A DNA stretch of 45,352 nucleotides. It comes from Lysobacterales bacterium (GTDB lineage Bacteria > Pseudomonadota > Gammaproteobacteria > Xanthomonadales > Rhodanobacteraceae). The position numbers were made by a program, and so were the translations under genes. The stretch is from the NCBI GenBank assembly GCA_017302215.1, contig JAFLDX010000006.1, positions 1-45,352 of the forward strand. Reading direction: 5' to 3'. Positions 37,622-45,352 of the stretch are shown piece by piece (within the stretch, counting starts at the first letter, position 1; each line of letters opens with the position of its first letter). Below the pieces are notes generated by a model that saw only the letters and a program-made list of their open reading frames with translations, had not been told where the DNA came from and searched no databases.

Positions 37622-39544
37622 TCAGGATGGACGCGACGCGAACGGCAGCACGATGGCGGCTTCGCCGGCACGCGCATCGAACTCGGGCAGCAACTGGTCG
37701 AGGACACGCCTCAGCATGACTTCGTCGGCATCCTTCACCGCGAGTTCCGCCTGGCGCAGCAACGTGGTCAGGAGGGGCCAGGCCATGCTGCGCGGTTGGG
37801 CGAGGAAGATCTTCGCGTGCGCGGTGGACTGGTAGTTCTCGAGCGGGTGGAACAGTTCCTCGAACAGCTTCTCGCCGGCGCGCAGGCCGGTGTAGGCGAT
37901 GGCGATGTCGCGCCCTGGCTGCTTGCCGGCGAGGCGGATCATCTGCTCGGCGAGGTAGCTGATCTTCACCGGCTCGCCCATGTCGAGGGCGAAGATTTCG
38001 CCACCGCGCCCGAGCACGGCGGCCTGAAGGATGAGCTGGCAGGCCTCGGGAATCGTCATGAACCAGCGTGTGATCTCCGGATGCGTGACCGTCACCGGCC
38101 CGCCCTTGCGGATCTGCTCGCGGAACAGCGGCACGACCGACCCGGCTGAATCGAGCACATTGCCGAAGCGCACGGTGATGAAACGCGTGTGCGACTGGGT
38201 CGCAAAGTTCTGGCACCAGATCTCGGCGGCACGCTTGCAGGCGCCCATGATGCTGCTCGGGTTTACCGCCTTGTCGGTCGAGATCAGGACGAAGCATTCG
38301 ACGCCGTGGCGGTCCGCCGCCTCGGCGACGACGCGGGTGCCGAGCACGTTGTTGCGGAACGCTTCGCGCAATTGCTCCTGCAGCAGCGGCACGTGCTTGT
38401 AGGCGGCCGCATGGAACACGATCTGCGGGCGCGCGCGCACGAACGCCTGTTCGCAGCCAGGCACGTCACCGCAGTCGCCGAGGCGTGCATCGAGCAGAAG
38501 ATCGGGAAACTCGGCGCGCAGTTCCTGCTCGATCCGATACAGGTTGTACTCGGATTGCTCGAGGATCGTCAGTGAAGCCGCGCCGAGGCGCGCGACCTGC
38601 CGGCACAGTTCCGAGCCGATCGAACCGCCGCCACCGGTGATCAGCACGCGCTTGCCGGACAGGCCGGTGCGGATCGCGGTCCAATCGAGCTGGACCGGTT
38701 CGCGGCCAAGCAGGTCCTCGATTGCGACCTCCTTCAGTTCGCCGAACAGCGAACGACCGGCGACGACGTCGGCGAGGCGCGGCATCGTGCGGAACGGCAG
38801 GTCGGTCGCCTCGCAGAACCCGACCACGCGCTGCATCTGCGCGCTGCCGGCCGAGGGCATCGCGATCAGCAGCATCTGCGCAGCGGTTTCGCGGGCGAGA
38901 TCGGGCAGTTGCTCGAGCGTGCCGAGCACCGGCACGCCGTGGATGCGCGCGCCGCGGATCTGCGGGTTGTCGTCGAGAATGCCGACCGGCCGGTAGCGGT
39001 TCTCGCGCACGAGGTCGCGCACGAGGGCATCGCCGGCGCGCCCGGCGCCCAGCACGAGCACCCGCAGTGCCGGCGAGCGGGACATGAAATCGAGACGGTT
39101 GTCCTTCCAGTAGCGGTAGGCGAGTCGCGGCACGCCGAGCAGCACCGCGAGCGCGAACGGATACACCAGCAGGACCGTGCGCGGCACCGTGGCGAGGCGG
39201 TTGTAGAGGAACAGCGTGACCGCGATGGCGAGTGCGCCGAGCACGGCGGCGCGCAGGATGTTCCACAGGTCCGGCAGGCTCGCGAAGCGCCAAAGACCCT
39301 TGTACAAGCCGGTGATCCAGAAGATCAGGCCCTGCGCGGCGAGCACGAGCGCAACCTCGGGACTGAACAGCGCGACCTCGGGCCGCCCCGCTTCGAACGA
39401 CCAGCGCGCCGAGGCGATCGCCGTCCATGCGATCCAGACCATCACGAGGTCGTGCACGACGACTGCGAGGCGGGGGTGGATCTTGGCGATGATCTTGTTC
39501 GGCACGTTCAATCCGGCGATCGGTTCGCGGCGATTCGTAGGCAT
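37622..39544 (-). CDS. WbpM/CapD-type NDP-sugar 4,6-dehydratase (polysaccharide biosynthesis protein)
   Basis: A 640-residue membrane protein. Residues 25-145 contain four hydrophobic segments; 158-260 a first Rossmann-like domain (LRVLVLGAGRAGDALVRDL); and 296-600 the short-chain dehydrogenase core with GGGGSIG at 304-310, FHAAAYKHVPL and STDKAVNPSSIMGACKRAAE. The catalytic pair is MxxxK (Met433, Lys437) in place of YxxxK, as in WbpM. Relatives convert UDP-GlcNAc to a 4-keto-6-deoxy sugar for O-antigen or exopolysaccharide. The ATG at 39544 overlaps the upstream transferase by 37 bases; a GTG at 39505, two bases after that gene's stop, would give 627 residues and is a real alternative. Confidence 0.93.
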   Translation of the reverse strand: MPTNRREPIAGLNVPNKIIAKIHPRLAVVVHDLVMVWIAWTAIASARWSFEAGRPEVALFSPEVALVLAAQGLIFWITGLYKGLWRFASLPDLWNILRAAVLGALAIAVTLFLYNRLATVPRTVLLVYPFALAVLLGVPRLAYRYWKDNRLDFMSRSPALRVLVLGAGRAGDALVRDLVRENRYRPVGILDDNPQIRGARIHGVPVLGTLEQLPDLARETAAQMLLIAMPSAGSAQMQRVVGFCEATDLPFRTMPRLADVVAGRSLFGELKEVAIEDLLGREPVQLDWTAIRTGLSGKRVLITGGGGSIGSELCRQVARLGAASLTILEQSEYNLYRIEQELRAEFPDLLLDARLGDCGDVPGCEQAFVRARPQIVFHAAAYKHVPLLQEQLREAFRNNVLGTRVVAEAADRHGVECFVLISTDKAVNPSSIMGACKRAAEIWCQNFATQSHTRFITVRFGNVLDSAGSVVPLFREQIRKGGPVTVTHPEITRWFMTIPEACQLILQAAVLGRGGEIFALDMGEPVKISYLAEQMIRLAGKQPGRDIAIAYTGLRAGEKLFEELFHPLENYQSTAHAKIFLAQPRSMAWPLLTTLLRQAELAVKDADEVMLRRVLDQLLPEFDARAGEAAIVLPFASRPS

Positions 39545-40545
39545 CGGCGCTTGCCCGTCACCCATGCGCCGAGACCGAGCGCATGGACCACTCCGGCCAG
39601 CACGAGGGCGGTCGCCGGACCCGCCCGGCTCACAACGACGAACAGGATGACCGGCGTCGCAACAACGAGGTTCCACGCGAGGTAGATGCCGACCACGCGC
39701 GCGTGGCTGCTCCCCCCTCGCACGAGCCACTGGTAAAGGTGCTCGCGGTGCGCACTATACCAACGACGCCCGCGCAGCATGCGCGAGGCCAGGGTGGCTC
39801 CGGCGTCGACGACGAATCCCGAACAGGCGATCGACACGCAGGCACCGACGACCACGCCTTGCGCGGCCACCGCGAGGCCGAGCAGGCCGATCGCGAATCC
39901 GAGGCTGCCGCTGCCGACGTCGCCCATGAAGATGCGCGCGCGCGGGAAGTTGAACGGCAGGAAGCCGAGCACGGCGGCGGCGACGACCAGCGCCAGCCAC
40001 GCCAGCGACACGTCGCCATGCCATGCCGACAAGGCCGAGCACACGCCGCTGACGTAGATGGCCTGCACCGCGAGCAGGCCATCGATGCCGTCCATGAAAT
40101 TGTGCAGGTTGATCGCCGCGACGAGCACGAACGCGACGACGAGCGCGGCCAGCACCACGCCGCCATCGAGGCGAACACCGTGCGCGTGCATGGCCGACGC
40201 GAACACGAGGATTGCGGCCGCCGCGTGCACCGAGAGGCGCAGTCGCGCCGACAACGGACGATGGTCATCGATCCAGCCGATCAGGGCGACCAGCGCGAAG
40301 GCCGAAGGGATCGCCCAGTGCTCGCCCGATACCACCAGCACCGGCACGCCGATGCAGCCCAGCAGGGCGACGACGATGCCGATCCCGCCGCCGCGCGGTG
40401 TCGGCGCCGCGTGCGAACGCCGACGTCCGGGCTCGTCGACGAGCCTGCGACGGCGCGCGTAGCCAATCGCGAACCACGTGACGATGGCCGAAACAGCGAA
40501 GGCGGCGGGCACGAGCCACGCCGTCGATGCGCCCGATGCCGGCAT
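39508..40545 (-). CDS. Glycosyltransferase family 4 (WecA/WbpL-type undecaprenyl-phosphate sugar-1-P transferase)
   Basis: A 345-residue polytopic protein with about ten membrane helices. Motifs: RRSHAAPTPRGGGIGIV; Asp93-Asp94 (GWIDDHRPLSARLR); HNFMDGIDGL at 148-157; FMGDVGSGSLGF from 207; and the HxxHxYQ loop HREHLYQ at 266-272. These match the polyprenyl-phosphate HexNAc-1-phosphate transferases that start O-antigen or enterobacterial-common-antigen-like glycans; the donor sugar is unknown. Upstream lapB ends five bases before its ATG at 40545, and the dehydratase follows with overlap, so it belongs to one transcription unit. Confidence 0.93.
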   Translation of the reverse strand: MPASGASTAWLVPAAFAVSAIVTWFAIGYARRRRLVDEPGRRRSHAAPTPRGGGIGIVVALLGCIGVPVLVVSGEHWAIPSAFALVALIGWIDDHRPLSARLRLSVHAAAAILVFASAMHAHGVRLDGGVVLAALVVAFVLVAAINLHNFMDGIDGLLAVQAIYVSGVCSALSAWHGDVSLAWLALVVAAAVLGFLPFNFPRARIFMGDVGSGSLGFAIGLLGLAVAAQGVVVGACVSIACSGFVVDAGATLASRMLRGRRWYSAHREHLYQWLVRGGSSHARVVGIYLAWNLVVATPVILFVVVSRAGPATALVLAGVVHALGLGAWVTGKRRCLRIAANRSPD

Positions 40546-40550
40546 GCGCG

Positions 40551-41732
40551 CTATTCGCCCACGATGCCGTGGATCGGCCGCACCGAGCCCCAGCTCTTGC
40601 AGCTCGGGCACTGCCAATGGTGCGCCTTCGCGCCGAATCCGCACCGCGTGCAGCGATAAACGGCCTGCCCTTCGAGCAGCTTGCGCGTGAGATCACGCTG
40701 GATCAGCAGGTTGTCGCGTACCTCGCCCTCGGCGTTGTGCAGGTTCACGTCGATCAGGGCCATCAGCGCGCGCACCGAAGGACGCTGGCGCAGCTGCCGC
40801 GTCAGGAACTCGATCGCACGCGCCTCACCCTGGGTGCGCGCATAGAGCTTGGCCAGCGCCAGCACCGGCGATACGCCTTGGTAGCGCTCGTTGATCGCGA
40901 GCAGGAACTCCTCGGCGCGCTGCATGCGCTGTGCACGCGCGTAGCAGTCGAGCAGCGGCGAAAGGATCTCCGGAACGTAATCGACGTCGTGGTCGGCGAC
41001 CTTCTCGTAGGCATCGATCGCGGCATCGAGTCGGTTGTTGGCGGCTTCGACGTGGCCGAGGATCATGCTCGCGCGCACGCAGTCCGGCTGCGCGGCGAAC
41101 GCCGCATCGATCGCTGCACGCGATTCGCCCCAGTCCTGTCGCGCACGTGCCTGGTCGGCCAGTTCGCAGTGGAACTGGGCGATGAGCGCGGCCTGCGGCT
41201 CCCCGGTGGCTTCCTCGAGCTTGCGCGCATGGTCGATCGCCTTGTCCCAGTCGCGTTCGTGCTGGTAGATCGCGACGAGGTGGGTCAGTGCGGTCGGTGC
41301 GAGCGCATTCATCGCGACGAGGTCGGTGAACAGTGTTTCGGCACGATCGAGCAGGCCGGCGCGCATGTAGTCCTCGCCGAGCTCCAGCAGGACCACGGTC
41401 TTCTGCTCCTCGCTCAAGCTCGGCCTGGCGATGAGGTTCTGGTGCACGCGGATGGCGCGGTCGACCTCGCCGCGGCGTCTGAAAAGATTGCCGAGCGCGA
41501 GGTGCGTCTCGACGGTGTCGCGGTCGTACTCGGCGAGTTTGAGGAAGACCTCGATCGCCTTGTCCTGCTGTTCGTTGAGCAGGTAGTTGAGGCCGCGGAA
41601 GTAGTTAGTCGACAGCTCGCTGACGCGGGCGCCGGAGGTGCGCTCGCTGCCGCGCCGCGCGACGTACCACCCGGACAGGGCGGCCAGCGGCAACAGCAGG
41701 AACAGCAGGGCGAGCGCCGACATTGCGCTCAT
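40551..41732 (-). CDS. lapB: LPS assembly protein B (TPR protein with rubredoxin-type zinc domain)
   Basis: A 393-residue protein with one N-terminal membrane helix (MSAMSALALLFLLLPLAALS), several TPR repeats (for example DTVETHLALGNLFRRRGEVDRA and LLELGEDYMRAGLLDRAETL) and a C-terminal metal domain (YRCTRCGF...WQCPSCKSWGSV). In E. coli LapB recruits LpxC to the FtsH protease and so limits lipid A synthesis. The start overlaps the lapA stop by four bases (ATGA), consistent with translational coupling. Confidence 0.95.
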   Translation of the reverse strand: MSAMSALALLFLLLPLAALSGWYVARRGSERTSGARVSELSTNYFRGLNYLLNEQQDKAIEVFLKLAEYDRDTVETHLALGNLFRRRGEVDRAIRVHQNLIARPSLSEEQKTVVLLELGEDYMRAGLLDRAETLFTDLVAMNALAPTALTHLVAIYQHERDWDKAIDHARKLEEATGEPQAALIAQFHCELADQARARQDWGESRAAIDAAFAAQPDCVRASMILGHVEAANNRLDAAIDAYEKVADHDVDYVPEILSPLLDCYARAQRMQRAEEFLLAINERYQGVSPVLALAKLYARTQGEARAIEFLTRQLRQRPSVRALMALIDVNLHNAEGEVRDNLLIQRDLTRKLLEGQAVYRCTRCGFGAKAHHWQCPSCKSWGSVRPIHGIVGE

Positions 41733-42022
41733 GCGCCGGCGCTGGGCTTGCCGTCATCGCCCGCCGCAAGTCCGGCACGCGCATCGCGCAGCTGCCGGCG
41801 AACATTGCGCAGTTCGCGCTGCAGTCGCGGCACGCGCAGGGCCCAGACGACGAGGCCACCGGCGATCCAGCCCGCCATCAACGCGACCAGCACGGCGGCG
41901 CCTCGCGGCATTTCGAAGCGTGCGAAGTAGAGGTCGAACGCGACCGGATCGGCGTTCAATGCACCGAACACGGCCCCGAAGGCGGCGAACACGAGGACCA
42001 GAACAACCGCGCCGAGGCGCAT
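41729..42022 (-). CDS. lapA: LPS assembly protein A (DUF1049)
   Basis: A 97-residue inner-membrane protein with two helices (AVVLVLVFAAFGAVFGALNA and AAVLVALMAGWIAGGLVVWA), then a basic coiled segment (RVPRLQRELRNVRRQLRDAR). This is the LapA/YciS layout. It partners LapB, which begins inside its stop codon. GGAGGAGCC directly before the ATG at 42022 is a strong ribosome binding site. Confidence 0.94.
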   Translation of the reverse strand: MRLGAVVLVLVFAAFGAVFGALNADPVAFDLYFARFEMPRGAAVLVALMAGWIAGGLVVWALRVPRLQRELRNVRRQLRDARAGLAAGDDGKPSAGA

Positions 42023-42063
42023 GGCTCCTCCCGGCGAAGTTCAGCGTTGGATGGTCACGGCGA

Positions 42064-42390
42064 TCATGCCGGGCCAGACTGCCCGGACGCCGCATCGCGC
42101 GCAGTCGAACCGCCCGCGTTGACGCGTTCGCGCAGTTCCTTGCCCGGCTTGAAATGAGGCACGTGCTTGCCGGGCAATGCAACCGCATCGCCGGTCTTCG
42201 GATTGCGTCCCATGCGCGGCGGACGGAAGTGCAGCGAGAAACTGCCGAAACCGCGAATCTCGATGCGCTCGCCATTGGCGAGGGCATGCGTCATCTGTTC
42301 GAGCAGGCTCTTCACGGCGAGTTCGACGTCGTTGGCGGCGAGATGCTGCTGGCGCAGCGACAGCGCTTCGATCAGTTCCGACTTGGTCAT
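42064..42390 (-). CDS. ihfB: Integration host factor subunit beta
   Basis: A 108-residue HU/IHF-family protein. [26 protein letters not shown] forms the dimerising helices; [20 protein letters not shown] and [25 protein letters not shown] form the DNA-intercalating arm and its follow-on. IHF bends DNA in the nucleoid. The ATG at 42390 gives the family start; an ATG at 42402 adds four residues. The C-terminus has a short Ala/Gly/Ser-rich tail beyond the usual end. Position downstream of rpsA is standard, but a strong terminator separates the two. Confidence 0.95.
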   Translation of the reverse strand: MTKSELIEALSLRQQHLAANDVELAVKSLLEQMTHALANGERIEIRGFGSFSLHFRPPRMGRNPKTGDAVALPGKHVPHFKPGKELRERVNAGGSTARDAASGQSGPA

Positions 42391-42417
42391 CGCGGGTCGC
42401 ACGGTGGGAAACTCGGG

Positions 42418-42445
42418 AAAAAAGCGCCCACCTCGCGGTGGGCGC
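42418..42445 (-). terminator. Rho-independent terminator after rpsA
   Basis: On the minus strand GCGCCCACC-GCGA-GGTGGGCGC forms a perfect 9-bp stem with a 4-base loop, followed directly by six T residues. It lies 39 bases after the rpsA stop and 27 bases before the ihfB start, so ihfB depends on read-through or on its own promoter in a very short space. Confidence 0.92.
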
Positions 42446-42484
42446 CCTCATGCTGCACGGCACGCCGCTGGCGTGCCGATCGCA

Positions 42485-44179
42485 TCACTCGCGGTTGAAC
42501 TTTTCCTTCAGCAGGGCACCGAGCTGGGTCGTTGCGCCGGTCGAGCCCTGGTAGTCCTCTAGGACCGATTGCAGTTCTTCCTCGTCCTTGGCGCGAATCG
42601 ACAACTGCAGCATGCGGCCCTTGCGGTCCATGCCGATGAACTTGGCCTCGACGCTGTCGCCGACCTTGAGGTGCTGGGTGGCGTCCTCGATGCGCTCCTT
42701 GGCGATGTCGTTCGCACGCAGGTAGCCCTCGACACCCTCCCCGAGGTCGATCGTCGCACCGCGCGCATCGACTTCCTTGACCGTGCCGGTGAGGATGCTG
42801 CCGCGCGGCTTGGTCGCCATGAACTGGCCGAACGGATCCTGTTCGAGCTGCTTGATGCCGAGCGAGATGCGCTCGCGCTCCGGGTCGACCGCGAGCACCA
42901 CCGCCTCGATCTCGTCGCCCTTCTTGAAGTTGCGCACGAGGTCTTCGCCGGCGGTCGCCCACGAGATGTCCGACAGATGGACGAGGCCGTCGATGCCGCC
43001 TTCCAGGCCGATGAAGATGCCGAAATCGGTGATCGACTTGATGCTGCCGGAAACCTTGTCGCCCTTCTTGTGGATCGCGGCGAACGCTTCCCACGGGTTG
43101 GCGCGGGTCTGCTTGATGCCGAGCGAGATGCGACGACGCTCCTCGTCGACGTCGAGCACCATGACCTCGACCTCGTCGCCAACCTGCACGACCTTGGCCG
43201 GGTTGACGTTCTTGTTGGTCCAGTCCATCTCGGAAACGTGGACGAGGCCCTCGACGCCCGGCTCGAGCTCGACGAAGCAGCCGTAGTCGGTGACGTTGGA
43301 GACCTTGCCCATGACGCGCGTGCCGCTCGGATAGCGCCGGCTGATCGCGACCCACGGATCCTCGCCCAGCTGCTTGAGGCCGAGGCTGACGCGGTTGCGC
43401 TCGCGATCGAACTTCAGCACGCGCACGTCGAGTTCGTCGCCGACGTTGACGACTTCGCTCGGGTGGCGAACGCGCTTCCACGCCATGTCGGTGATGTGCA
43501 GCAGGCCGTCGATGCCGCCGAGGTCGACGAACGCGCCGTAATCGGTGAGGTTCTTGACCACGCCCTTGACGACCGCGCCTTCCTGCAGGCGATCGAGCAG
43601 CTGTTCGCGCTCGACGCTGAATTCGCTCTCGACCACCGCGCGGCGCGAGACCACGACGTTGTTGCGCTTGCGGTCGAGCTTGATGATCTTGAACTCGAGC
43701 TCCTTGCCCTCGAGGTAGGACGGATCGCGCACCGGGCGCACGTCGACGAGCGAACCGGGCAGGAACGCGCGGACGTCCTTGATGTCGACCGTGAATCCGC
43801 CCTTGACCTTGCCGGAGATGCGGCCGACGACGCTCTCGTTCTTCGAGTGGATCTCCTCGAGCTCGTCCCAGACCAGCGAGCGCTTGGCCTTCTCGCGCGA
43901 AAGCATGGTCTCGCCGAAACCGTTCTCGATCGAGTCGAGCGCGACCTTGACCTCGTCGCCCACGTGGATCTCGAGCTCACCCTGGTCGTTGCGGAACTGT
44001 TCGATCGGGACGATGCCCTCGGACTTCAGTCCGGCATTGATGACGACGACGTCGGAGCGGATCTCGACGACGGTGCCGAGCACGATCGAGCCGGGCTTGA
44101 GCTTGGCGATCGACTGGCTCTGCTCGAAGAGGTCGGCAAAACTTTCGGTGAGGGTGTTTTCGGCGAGACTGGCGTTCAT
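42485..44179 (-). CDS. rpsA: 30S ribosomal protein S1
   Basis: A 564-residue protein with six S1 RNA-binding repeats. The first two are divergent ([41 protein letters not shown]) and bind the ribosome; the next four are typical (for example [20 protein letters not shown] and [20 protein letters not shown]). S1 brings structured or Shine-Dalgarno-poor mRNAs to the 30S subunit. The ATG at 44179 ([10 protein letters not shown]) has only a weak GGAA upstream, as is usual for rpsA, which initiates from a folded leader and is autoregulated. Gene order with cmk upstream is standard. Confidence 0.97.
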   Translation of the reverse strand: MNASLAENTLTESFADLFEQSQSIAKLKPGSIVLGTVVEIRSDVVVINAGLKSEGIVPIEQFRNDQGELEIHVGDEVKVALDSIENGFGETMLSREKAKRSLVWDELEEIHSKNESVVGRISGKVKGGFTVDIKDVRAFLPGSLVDVRPVRDPSYLEGKELEFKIIKLDRKRNNVVVSRRAVVESEFSVEREQLLDRLQEGAVVKGVVKNLTDYGAFVDLGGIDGLLHITDMAWKRVRHPSEVVNVGDELDVRVLKFDRERNRVSLGLKQLGEDPWVAISRRYPSGTRVMGKVSNVTDYGCFVELEPGVEGLVHVSEMDWTNKNVNPAKVVQVGDEVEVMVLDVDEERRRISLGIKQTRANPWEAFAAIHKKGDKVSGSIKSITDFGIFIGLEGGIDGLVHLSDISWATAGEDLVRNFKKGDEIEAVVLAVDPERERISLGIKQLEQDPFGQFMATKPRGSILTGTVKEVDARGATIDLGEGVEGYLRANDIAKERIEDATQHLKVGDSVEAKFIGMDRKGRMLQLSIRAKDEEELQSVLEDYQGSTGATTQLGALLKEKFNRE

Positions 44180-44254
44180 TTGGGTTTCCAGTTGGGACAA
44201 CAGGCCGTTGCGTCGCGGATCTGCCGCGGACGCGGATGCGGCCCACCTGTCGGG

Positions 44255-44297
44255 GGCATGCGTGCATGCCATTGCTGTTGCCGGCGCGGTGCGCCGG
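44255..44297 (-). promoter_or_regulatory. Paired hairpins in the rpsA leader
   Basis: CCGGCGC-3 bases-GCGCCGG (44281-44297) and GGCATGC-2 bases-GCATGCC (44255-44270) are perfect 7-bp stems in the 140-base gap before rpsA. In E. coli the rpsA leader is a series of hairpins used for translation and autogenous control. The distal one could also slow transcription leaving cmk. Confidence 0.45.
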
Positions 44298-44319
44298 TCC
44301 GTTCCCCTTCGCGCGGGCT

Positions 44320-45000
44320 TCAGGCGCGACGCACCACCGCCAGCACGGCCGCGACGACGCGCTCGACCGGAATACCCGTGGTATCGATCGTCAGTGCATC
44401 GTCCGCCGGCCGCAGCGGTGCCACCGCACGGGTGGCGTCACGCTCGTCGCGCGCCTGGATCTCGCGCAAAAGGGCGGCAAGGGTAACATTCAACCCCTTG
44501 TCCTTCAACTGCTTATAGCGTCGGCGGGCGCGCTCCTCGGCGCTTGCCGTCAGGAACACCTTGTACGGCGCATCGGGGAAGATGACCGTGCCCATGTCGC
44601 GCCCGTCGGCGACCAGTCCCGGGGCCTTGCGGAAGCCGCGCTGCTTGTCGAACAAGGCCGCGCGCAGCGCGGGGTAGGCGGCGATCGCCGACGCGGCGGC
44701 GCCGGCGGTCTCGGTGCGCAGCTCGTCGGTCGCGTCGTGGCCGTTGACGATCACGCGCGTGTCACCGCCATCCCTGGCCGCGCGGAATGCGATCTTCGCC
44801 GATTCGGCCATGCGCGTGACCGCCTCGGCGTCGGTCAGGTCGATGCCGGCCATGCCGGCGGCGTAGCCGACCGCGCGGTAGATCGCCCCCGAGTCGAGCA
44901 GATGCCAGCCGAGGTGCTCGGCGACGAGCCGACTGATCGTGCCCTTGCCCGAGCCGGACGGGCCATCGATGGTCAATACCGGAATCGCGTCGCTCGACAT
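44320..45000 (-). CDS. cmk: Cytidylate kinase
   Basis: A 226-residue kinase that phosphorylates CMP and dCMP. It has the P-loop [18 protein letters not shown], the NMP-binding [30 protein letters not shown] and the lid segment [13 protein letters not shown]. The ATG at 45000 gives the usual N-terminus. It sits 42 bases after aroA in the same direction, the conserved aroA-cmk-rpsA order. Confidence 0.96.
   Translation of the reverse strand: MSSDAIPVLTIDGPSGSGKGTISRLVAEHLGWHLLDSGAIYRAVGYAAGMAGIDLTDAEAVTRMAESAKIAFRAARDGGDTRVIVNGHDATDELRTETAGAAASAIAAYPALRAALFDKQRGFRKAPGLVADGRDMGTVIFPDAPYKVFLTASAEERARRRYKQLKDKGLNVTLAALLREIQARDERDATRAVAPLRPADDALTIDTTGIPVERVVAAVLAVVRRA
44480..44508 (-). promoter_or_regulatory. 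Candidate internal promoter within cmk for rpsA
   Basis: On the minus strand TTGAAG (44508-44503) is followed after exactly 17 bases by TACCCT (44485-44480), in an AT-richer patch of cmk. In E. coli rpsA is partly transcribed from promoters inside the upstream kinase gene. The -10 is a weak match. Confidence 0.3.
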
Positions 45001-45042
45001 GGTCGACAGCCCGTGGGAAGACGACAGTGTAATGGCGCCGGA

Positions 45043-45352
45043 TCACACTTCGGCGATCGAGAATCCGCAGTCGTTGGCGAGTGCGAGGAAGCCCGGGAAC
45101 GAGGTCGCCACGTTCGCGCAGTCGCCGATCCGCACCGGCCCCACGGCGATCAGGCCGGCCACGGCGAAGCTCATCGCGATGCGATGATCGCCATGGCTGT
45201 CGACGCGCCCTGCACCGATCGCGCCGCCGCGGATGTCGGCGCCGTCGGGGGTTTCGCCGACGTCGATGCCGAGCGCGCGCAGGCCGGTCGCCATCGTCGC
45301 GATGCGATCGGACTCCTTGACCCGCAGCTCGGCCGCGCCGCGCACGCGCGTG
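45043..45352 (-). CDS. aroA: 3-phosphoshikimate 1-carboxyvinyltransferase (EPSP synthase), C-terminal part
   Basis: About 103 codons of the 3' end are present; the gene continues past the right edge. RGAAELRVKESDRIATMATG and VDSHGDHRIAMSFAVAGL are the conserved C-terminal substrate-binding motifs (the DHR and KESDR segments). The end, SFPGFLALANDCGF, is typical of the family. The enzyme transfers enolpyruvate from PEP to shikimate-3-phosphate. Whether a prephenate dehydrogenase is fused at the N-terminus, as in some gammaproteobacteria, cannot be seen. Confidence 0.95.
   Translation of the reverse strand, partial: TRVRGAAELRVKESDRIATMATGLRALGIDVGETPDGADIRGGAIGAGRVDSHGDHRIAMSFAVAGLIAVGPVRIGDCANVATSFPGFLALANDCGFSIAEV

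Noticed and set aside
42569-44518. 649-codon open frame on the plus strand
   Set aside because: Antisense of rpsA. Its repeated pattern merely mirrors the S1 repeats.

Overview
The window is a high-GC chromosomal stretch (roughly two-thirds G+C by eye) from a gammaproteobacterium, most likely of the order Lysobacterales/Xanthomonadales. The main reason is a recognisable rpf (DSF quorum-sensing) locus, with rpfB, rpfF, rpfC, rpfG, lysS and prfB beside two aconitase genes. It is followed by an imuB-dnaE2 mutagenesis cassette and the aroA-cmk-rpsA-ihfB-lapA-lapB run joined to surface-polysaccharide genes. The genus cannot be named from sequence alone. No tRNA, rRNA, insertion sequence, prophage or CRISPR array was seen, and no gene-free stretch exceeds 300 bases.

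Layout. 1-8 kb: a truncated membrane-anchored protein; a D-2-hydroxyglutarate-type FAD dehydrogenase divergent from serA; then a leftward group of a GAF-GAF-GGDEF-EAL protein, a PagL-like lipid A deacylase and a pirin. 8-14.4 kb: acnB, a VapBC toxin-antitoxin pair directly upstream of acnB, and divergent acnA. 14.4-25.5 kb: a small putative lipoprotein, rpfB, a PilZ gene lying inside the rpf cluster, rpfF, the leftward rpfG-rpfC pair, lysS, prfB with its programmed frameshift, and a membrane-bound LytTR regulator. 25.5-32.9 kb: an acyltransferase divergent from the LytTR gene with three in-phase repeats between them, imuB-dnaE2 under a 16-bp palindrome, a DUF1161 protein and an EcsC-family protein. 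32.9-36.6 kb: an aminotransferase, an FAD monooxygenase and a trans-sulfuration PLP enzyme. 36.7-45.35 kb: galU, a WbpM-type dehydratase, a WecA/WbpL-type transferase, lapB, lapA, ihfB, rpsA, cmk and the 3' end of aroA.

How the genes fit together. RpfF should make the DSF fatty-acid signal and RpfB should activate or recycle fatty acids. RpfC senses DSF and phosphorelays to RpfG, a c-di-GMP phosphodiesterase. A PilZ protein inside the cluster and a GGDEF-EAL protein nearby give further possible c-di-GMP links. The right-hand block combines lipid A/LPS control (LapAB, and the PagL-like enzyme further left) with precursors for O-antigen or exopolysaccharide (GalU, dehydratase, GT4).

The most interesting non-coding signals are: a 21-bp-period triple repeat between the LytTR and acyltransferase genes; a 10-bp-arm operator over the vapBC promoter that may also drive acnB; a palindrome before an imuB that lacks imuA; and two mutually exclusive hairpins at the imuB-dnaE2 junction. 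All coordinates and motif readings were made by hand; no database search was run.
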